From DAOUKH01 sp965207995 (lineage in GTDB: Bacteria > Chloroflexota > Dehalococcoidia > SHYB01), in the NCBI GenBank assembly GCA_965207995.1, contig CBDBNG010000001.1:496001-560000 (forward strand): a stretch of 64,000 bases of DNA, in the 5' to 3' direction. The notes under the pieces are model-generated. The model saw only the letters and a list, made by a program, of their open reading frames with translations, was not told where the DNA came from and made no database searches. The translations under genes and the position numbers were made by a program. Position 1 is the first letter of the stretch. Each line of letters opens with the position of its first letter. Positions 59,635 to 64,000 of this stretch are shown here, one piece after another.

Positions 59635-59763
59635 TTGCCGGCACAAACGGGTAAGCGATATTTCTGCGACTGTTGCGGCGCCGAGGTCATCGTCACTCGC
59701 GGCGGCGATGGTACGTTGTACTGCGAGTGCAATGATGAAAAGGAAGAGATGAAGATGAAATAG
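59635..59763 (+). CDS. Desulforedoxin-like 42-residue metal-ribbon protein
   Basis: Starts at TTG 59635, 8 nt after a perfect AGGAGG (59621-59626), and ends at TAG 59763. The sequence GKRYFCDCCGAEVIVTRGGD then GTLYCECNDEKEEMKMK resembles the small desulforedoxin domain, whose C-x2-C pair is at residues 11-14 and whose second Cys pair (here C-x-C, residues 30 and 32) lies 16 residues later. This would make a single-metal (Fe or Zn) site. A strong promoter lies 36 nt upstream. A paralogue lacking the four Cys follows at 59785. Confidence 0.8.
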   Translation: MPAQTGKRYFCDCCGAEVIVTRGGDGTLYCECNDEKEEMKMK

Positions 59764-59784
59764 GCCTCGCGGCCGGAGGACGAC

Positions 59785-59928
59785 GTGCCCATTCAACTTG
59801 GCAGGCGATACGTAGACGAAGAGACCGGTATCCAGGTGCTCTGCACTAAGGCGGGCGACTGCAGCATATATGTGGACGACCGCGAGATGGAAGTCCAGCA
59901 GCCCCGCGCCCTTCCTTCCTCGGACTAG
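59785..59928 (+). CDS. Cysteine-less paralogue of the desulforedoxin-like protein
   Basis: 47 residues from GTG 59785, with CGGAGGA upstream, 21 nt after its sister's stop. It aligns without gaps to its sister over 27 residues: GRRYVDEETGIQVLCTKAGD followed by CSIYVDD. Gly, Arg, Tyr, Gly, Val, Thr, Gly, Asp and Tyr are kept, while all four metal-site Cys are replaced (Asp, Thr, Val, Asp). Two other Cys are present. It ends just before a bidirectional terminator. Confidence 0.7.
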   Translation: MPIQLGRRYVDEETGIQVLCTKAGDCSIYVDDREMEVQQPRALPSSD

Positions 59929-59969
59929 ACTTCCGCGGAATCCAAAGTCGGCGTCCGCCGCCGACGCAA

Positions 59970-59995
59970 AAGGAGCCCTTCTTCAAGGGCTCCTT
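59970..59995. terminator. Bidirectional rho-independent terminator
   Basis: AAGGAGCCCTT (59970-59980) pairs with AAGGGCTCCTT (59985-59995) around CTTC. It sits between the plus-strand tiny genes and the minus-strand lexA gene, whose stop is at 60031. Confidence 0.65.
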
Positions 59996-60030
59996 GCTGT
60001 GTCCGGCGTCCCAGTGAGCGGCGGGCCTGC

Positions 60031-60660
60031 CTACATGGCAGGGATTACGTCAAGGACGGCGCCCTGAATCTCGAGGTTCTCGCCGTCGACGTAGATCGGG
60101 GCCATGGTGGGGTTCGCCGGCTGGAGCCGGACCCGGTCGCCCTCGGGATAGAACTTCTTTAGCGTCGTCTCTTCGCGGTCTTTGAGCCAGGCGACGATGC
60201 GCTCGCCGGGATCGGCCGCGGCGCGGTGCTCGATGACCACGAGGTCGCCGTCGTTGATCATCGCATCGATCATCGATTGGCCTTTCACGCGCAAGGCGTA
60301 GACCTGGTCACGGCCACGGAGCCGAGACTCCAGCACCTCGACCTCCTCATCGGGCGGGCGCGACCAACCGTCCGATTCCGGGACGGGGATGGGGTCGCCG
60401 GCGGCGATGAGCCCCATGACCGGCACGAGGCGCACGCCGGCCCGTCCACGGCCCACAATCTCGATGCCGCGGGAGATCTCGCGGCCACGCTTGATCAGCC
60501 CCTTGTTCTCCAGCCCTCGCAGGTTGTAGTCGACCACGGAGGTCGAGCTGATGTTGCAGGCCTCCTGTATCTCGCGGATCGAGGGCGGGTAGCTGTGTTC
60601 GTCGGCGAAGTCCTTGATGAACGTGAGGATCGCCTCTTGCTTTTCGGGCAACTTCGTCAT
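60031..60660 (-). CDS. lexA: LexA SOS repressor
   Basis: 209 residues from ATG 60660. The N-terminal winged helix reads KQEAILTFIKDFADEHSYPPSIREIQEACNISSTSVVDYNLRGLENKGLI. The self-cleavage site Ala-Gly is in PVMGLIAAGDPIPVPE, the catalytic Ser in RVKGQSMIDAMINDGDLVV and the Lys in ERIVAWLKDREETTLKKFY. All active residues are intact, so it is a cleavable repressor. A GAAC-N4-GTTC operator is 65 nt upstream. Its stop lies 36 nt beyond the terminator shared with the small genes. Confidence 0.93.
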   Translation of the reverse strand: MTKLPEKQEAILTFIKDFADEHSYPPSIREIQEACNISSTSVVDYNLRGLENKGLIKRGREISRGIEIVGRGRAGVRLVPVMGLIAAGDPIPVPESDGWSRPPDEEVEVLESRLRGRDQVYALRVKGQSMIDAMINDGDLVVIEHRAAADPGERIVAWLKDREETTLKKFYPEGDRVRLQPANPTMAPIYVDGENLEIQGAVLDVIPAM

Positions 60661-60724
60661 TCTTGTCCTCCTCGGCGGTGCCGCACGCAAAGAGGTGCAG
60701 AGCACTTGCCGGAAACGCATGTTC

Positions 60725-60738
60725 GGAACTACTGTTCC
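60725..60738. promoter_or_regulatory. SOS box upstream of lexA
   Basis: GGAACTACTGTTCC, palindromic with the GAAC-N4-GTTC core of Bacillus/Actinobacteria-type SOS boxes, 65 nt ahead of the lexA ATG. It implies LexA autoregulation. Confidence 0.75.
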
Positions 60739-60855
60739 GGAGTGTACGCGCCCCTGGGTGTCCCTGTCAACGGCCCTGTGTCACAGGCGCGCGAAATCGG
60801 CAGTGGAGCGGGCGAGAGTTTCCGTCGGGACAGGGCCCGGCGCGAGGGGGAACCT

Positions 60856-61131
60856 CTAGGAGGTCGCAGCCTTCGCGGCGTTGAGCTTGCGCATCAAGCG
60901 GGACTTGCGGCGGGCGGCGTTGTTCTTCTTGATCAGGCCCTTAGTGACGGCCCGGTCGAGCTGGCTGGCAGCATGGGCCACCGCCGCGCTCGCCTCGTCA
61001 ATCTCGCTGGAAACGATATGCGCTTCCGCCTTCTTCAGGTGGGTGCGGAGCGCCGAGCGCAGGGAGCGGTTCGCCAAGCGGCGGCGTTCGTTCTTTCGTA
61101 TCGCCTTCTTGGCGGAGCGGCTGTGAGCCAA
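60856..61131 (-). CDS. rpsT: 30S ribosomal protein S20
   Basis: 91 residues from TTG 61131, with GAGGGA upstream; S20 commonly starts at non-ATG codons. AHSRSAKKAIRKNERRRLANRSLRSALRTHLKKAEAHIVSSEIDEASAAVAHAASQLDRAVTKGLIKKNNAARRKSRLMRKLN is a basic all-helical protein of the family's usual length. It binds 16S rRNA at the bottom of the small subunit. Confidence 0.95.
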   Translation of the reverse strand: MAHSRSAKKAIRKNERRRLANRSLRSALRTHLKKAEAHIVSSEIDEASAAVAHAASQLDRAVTKGLIKKNNAARRKSRLMRKLNAAKAATS

Positions 61132-61164
61132 CGTGGTCCCTCGTCGTTCTCTTCTTGCAAATTG

Positions 61165-61184
61165 GCGCCGCCCTGCGGCGGCGC
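61165..61184 (-). promoter_or_regulatory. GC-rich hairpin in the rpsT leader
   Basis: GCGCCGCC (61165-61172) pairs with GGCGGCGC (61177-61184), loop CTGC, 34-53 nt upstream of the rpsT start on the minus strand. It may end the relA/spoT transcript or serve in S20 autoregulation; there is no clear T-run. Confidence 0.35.
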
Positions 61185-61231
61185 ACCAGCTATTGTAACC
61201 GAGGCGTTAAGGCCGTGACAAACGGCCCGGC

Positions 61232-63385
61232 CTAGCCCTTACGCTCCACCTTCACGACACCGCGGACGTTTTCAATGCGCTGGAGCATCCGGCTAAGCTG
61301 CGCCGCGCCCGACGTCCGCAGCGTCAAGGTTTCGGTGACGAGGCCATTGCGGGGGTGCGAGCTGCGCACCTCGCTGATGTTGACCCGCTCGGCGGAGAGG
61401 AGGCTCGCGATGTCGCTGAGCAGCCCAACGCGGTCCCACGCCTGGATCGACACCCGGGCAGTGTACCGCTGGCTCGGCGTGCCCCAACTCACGTCGATCA
61501 GCCGGTCGGGCTCCTCCACGTTCTGTACGTTGCGGCACTCGGCGCGGTGCACGCTGACGCCCCGCGACCGCGTGACGAAGCCGGTGATGGGATCGCCGGC
61601 CAACGGATGGCAGCACGCGGCGAGGCGGGCGAGCAAATTCGGCATGCCCATCACGACGACGCTCGCAGCGCCGTTTGCGGCGGGCACGGCGCCATTGGCG
61701 GCCGGTACCGCAGGGGCCTCAGGCAGGATTTGCTGTGCCAGGTTATCGGCGCTCAGCGCGCCGCTTCCCAAGACCGCGGCGAGATCGTCGACGGACTCGT
61801 AACCAAGGTTCTTGGCCGCGTCCTGCGGCCGCAGACCGAGCTTGAGGCGGCGGAGCTCCTTCTCCAGAATGCCGCGGCCCCGCTCGATGTTCTCTTCCTT
61901 CGCTCGCTTGCGGAACCACGACTTGATCTTGTCGCGCGCCGCGGCGGTCTTGATGTACCCGAGGTCGGGATTCAGCCAATCGAGGGTCGGGCCCTTCTCC
62001 GACTTCGCCGCAATGATCTGCACCGTGTCGCCATTTTGCAAAGCGCGGTTCAAGGGAACCATCTTGCCGTTTACCTTAGCCCCGACGCACCCGTGGCCGA
62101 GATCGGTATGGATGCGGTAGGCGAAGTCGAGGGGCGTGGCCCCGAGGGGCAGTTCGCGGACCTCGCCCTTGGGGGTGTAGACAAAGACCTGATCGTGGAA
62201 GATGTCGGTCTTGACCGACTCGATGAAGGCCTCGCTCCCCGCGTCTTCCTGGTTCAGCTCGATCAGGTGCCGCATCCAGTTCATACGGTCGTCGAAGCCG
62301 GGATCGGAGTGATCGCCCTCCTTGTACCGGTAGTGGGCGGCAATGCCGTGCTCGGCGACCTCGTGCATCCGGAACGTCCTGATCTGAATCTCGAAGGGCG
62401 TCGTGTCCGGGCCGACGACGGCCGTGTGCAGCGACTGGTAGCCGTTCTCCCGAGGGTTGGCGATGTAGTCGTCGAACTCGCCGGGGACGGGGTGCCACAG
62501 GCTGTGGACCACGCCGAGCGCTTTGTAGCAGTTGGTTATGTCATCGACCAAGATGCGGAATCCGAAGAGGTCGTAGATTTGGTCGAAGTCCCGGCCCATC
62601 TCGGCGTAGCGTTCCATCTTCTGGAAGATCGAGTAAATGTGCTTGGGCCTGCCCGAAATCTGGGCATTGATGGAGGCCTTGCGCATCTCGCCGCGTATAC
62701 GGGCAACCACGTCGCTGATAAACCGCTCGCGGTCGTTCCGGCTCGCGGAGAGGAGCTTCGATATCCGGGCGTAGGCCGATCGGTCGAGGCACCGGAAACA
62801 GAGGTCCTCGAGCTGCCAGCCGATGGTGGCGATGCCCAGCCGGTGGGCCAGCGGCGCGTAGACATCCAGCGTCTCCCGCGCGATCCGAAGTTGCTTCTGC
62901 AGCGGAAGGGGCCTGATCGTCCGCATATTGTGAAGCCGGTCCGCGAGCTTCACGATGATGACGCGGACGTCCTCAGCCATAGCGACGAGCATCTTCCGGA
63001 GGCTCTCGCTGTGGATCGTGCCGCTCGTGGGCGGCCCGCCGTTCTCGCGGGTGGTCTGCCACTCAATCTGGTTGAGCTTGGTGACGCCTTCGACGATGCG
63101 GCCGATTTCCGGCCCGAACCGCACCTCGACCGCTTCAAGGGGAACGTCGCAGTCCTCGAGCGTGTCGTGGAGGAGGGCGCTGGAGATCGTCGTGCTGTCC
63201 TGGCGCAGGTCGGCCAGGATCATGGCGACGGCGAGGGGATGCTCGATGTAAGGGCCGCCCGAGCGCCGGAACTGGCCGCGGTGGGCGTCGTCGGCGAAGC
63301 GATAGGCTTCCTCGATCAGCGTTACCTGGTCTCGCGGAAGGTAACCGTTCGATTTGCTCAGGAGATCGGCTATGCTCGACGCCAC
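61232..63385 (-). CDS. RelA/SpoT-family (p)ppGpp synthetase/hydrolase
   Basis: 717 residues from GTG 63385. The HD hydrolase domain (~25-180) has YIEHPLAVAMILADL, SSALLHDTLEDCDV and VIIVKLADRLHNMRTI. The synthetase domain (~215-330) has RPKHIYSIFQKMERYAEMGRDFDQIYDLFGFRILVDD and NGYQSLHTAVVG. A TGS domain (DIFHDQVFVYTPKGEVRELPLGATPLDFAYRIHTDLG), a helical region and a C-terminal ACT domain (SIQAWDRVGLLSDIASLLSAERVNISEV) follow. Intact HD and synthetase motifs make it a bifunctional Rel. It sets the stringent response. Confidence 0.94.
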   Translation of the reverse strand: MASSIADLLSKSNGYLPRDQVTLIEEAYRFADDAHRGQFRRSGGPYIEHPLAVAMILADLRQDSTTISSALLHDTLEDCDVPLEAVEVRFGPEIGRIVEGVTKLNQIEWQTTRENGGPPTSGTIHSESLRKMLVAMAEDVRVIIVKLADRLHNMRTIRPLPLQKQLRIARETLDVYAPLAHRLGIATIGWQLEDLCFRCLDRSAYARISKLLSASRNDRERFISDVVARIRGEMRKASINAQISGRPKHIYSIFQKMERYAEMGRDFDQIYDLFGFRILVDDITNCYKALGVVHSLWHPVPGEFDDYIANPRENGYQSLHTAVVGPDTTPFEIQIRTFRMHEVAEHGIAAHYRYKEGDHSDPGFDDRMNWMRHLIELNQEDAGSEAFIESVKTDIFHDQVFVYTPKGEVRELPLGATPLDFAYRIHTDLGHGCVGAKVNGKMVPLNRALQNGDTVQIIAAKSEKGPTLDWLNPDLGYIKTAAARDKIKSWFRKRAKEENIERGRGILEKELRRLKLGLRPQDAAKNLGYESVDDLAAVLGSGALSADNLAQQILPEAPAVPAANGAVPAANGAASVVVMGMPNLLARLAACCHPLAGDPITGFVTRSRGVSVHRAECRNVQNVEEPDRLIDVSWGTPSQRYTARVSIQAWDRVGLLSDIASLLSAERVNISEVRSSHPRNGLVTETLTLRTSGAAQLSRMLQRIENVRGVVKVERKG

Positions 63386-63491
63386 GCCGCTCGCCTCCGC
63401 CTGACTTCAATAGTATATCTGGTGAAGTCCAGCGCAATCAATGAAGTGTGTTTCAGGAGTTCACGCGCCCATCGGGCGGCTGTGGCAGTGG

Positions 63492-64000
63492 CTACGAGTC
63501 ACCGCCGCCGCGGCCTTGCCAGCGAAGCACCGGCCGGCGGGCGGCGGTGGCCTCGTCCAGGCGGCCGATAGGCGCGTTCCAAGGCGCGCCGTGCAGCATG
63601 TCGGCGTCGCTTTCGGCTTCCTTGGCGATGGCGATCATGGCCTCGGCGAGCGCCTCGACCGCCTCGGGCGGCTCCGTTTCCGTCGGTTCGATCATCAGCG
63701 CCTCTTCGACGATCAGCGGGAAGTAGACCGTCGGCGGGTGAAAGCCGTGGTCGATCAGGCGCTTCGCGATGTCGTAGGTGCGCACACCGTGTTCGGCGCG
63801 CTGCCGGACGCCTGAAAAGACGACCTCATGCAGCACGGAGCGGTCATAGGGGAGATCGTAGTGGCCCTCAAGCAGCACGCGCAGGTAATTTGCGTTGAGC
63901 ACCGCCTGGCCGGAGACGGCGCGCAGCCCGTCGAGACCTAGCGCGCGCATGTAGGCGTAGGCGCGGACGAGAACACCGGCGTTCCCGTGGAACTGCTGGA
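63492..64000 (-). CDS. gcvPB: Glycine dehydrogenase (decarboxylating) subunit 2, C-terminal part
   Basis: The frame is open to the window edge (first bases beyond 64000) and ends at 63492, so the N-terminus is outside. QQFHGNAGVLVRAYAYMRALGLDGLRAVSGQAVLNANYLRVLLEGHYDLPYDRSVLHEVVFSGVRQR and IDHGFHPPTVYFPLIVEEALMIEPTETEPPEAVEALAEAMIAIAKEA are typical of the P-protein subunit 2 C-terminus. It is part of the PLP-dependent glycine cleavage system; the PLP Lys lies in the missing part. The gene ends 107 bp from the relA/spoT start. Confidence 0.92.
   Translation of the reverse strand, partial: QQFHGNAGVLVRAYAYMRALGLDGLRAVSGQAVLNANYLRVLLEGHYDLPYDRSVLHEVVFSGVRQRAEHGVRTYDIAKRLIDHGFHPPTVYFPLIVEEALMIEPTETEPPEAVEALAEAMIAIAKEAESDADMLHGAPWNAPIGRLDEATAARRPVLRWQGRGGGDS

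Overview
The window is a GC-rich (roughly 65-70% by eye), gene-dense piece of a bacterial chromosome with about 60 protein genes. I saw no rRNA, tRNA, phage, IS element or CRISPR array. The gene mix suggests a Chloroflexota bacterium of the Dehalococcoidia/SAR202 type: many CaiB-type CoA transferases and amidohydrolase-2 enzymes, an LLM-class flavin oxidoreductase, lipoproteins with long Thr/Pro linkers, a plant-like LRR lipoprotein, and a LexA gene with a Gram-positive-type SOS box. This placement is inference from gene content, not a phylogeny.

Region by region. 1-3.0 kb: the 3' part of a UGSC-family gene whose in-frame TGA is very probably selenocysteine, followed by its companion gene, a small zinc ribbon, a decayed copy of the companion's 3' end, and a HEPN-like protein. 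3.4-9.8 kb: a CoA transferase, nitroreductase, GNAT, two amidohydrolases, a cupin and a tyrosine phosphatase. 9.9-19.1 kb: a DinB-like protein, an LRR lipoprotein, a MaoC/thiolase-like/DUF35 trio resembling side-chain aldolase systems, and YceI-like and PPC-domain lipoproteins. Intergenic gaps up to 19.3 kb hold a mosaic repeat family that I did not see further on. 19.4-29.8 kb: more amidohydrolases, an LLM oxidoreductase, an SDR, a double-domain CoA transferase, a VapBC-like pair and an isomerase. 29.8-34.7 kb: a zinc uptake operon (zur-znuA-znuC-znuB order) with a Fur-type operator and an extreme Asp/Glu/His repeat in the binding protein, then a DsrE/TusA-like/IscA sulfur cluster. 34.8-38.2 kb: trpB, two SDRs and a nitroreductase.

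38.2-43.3 kb is the most enigmatic block. An AAA+ ATPase, a coiled-coil protein and a 332-residue protein form one operon. A HEAT-repeat gene diverges from it across an AT-rich spacer with a perfect 17-bp palindrome.

43.4-64 kb is central metabolism and housekeeping. It holds a carboxyltransferase, a 52-residue protein and a 5S-type subunit fused to a biotin carrier (a transcarboxylase-like set), then isocitrate and malate dehydrogenases, an HPP protein, EF-P, GlmU, SucCD, a NUDIX hydrolase and MnmG. A tandem pair of tiny desulforedoxin-like genes (one with, one without its cysteines), LexA, S20, RelA/SpoT and the C-terminal part of glycine dehydrogenase subunit 2 close the window. The carboxyltransferase, malate dehydrogenase, isocitrate dehydrogenase and succinyl-CoA ligase fit one route linking propionyl/methylmalonyl-CoA, oxaloacetate and succinyl-CoA.
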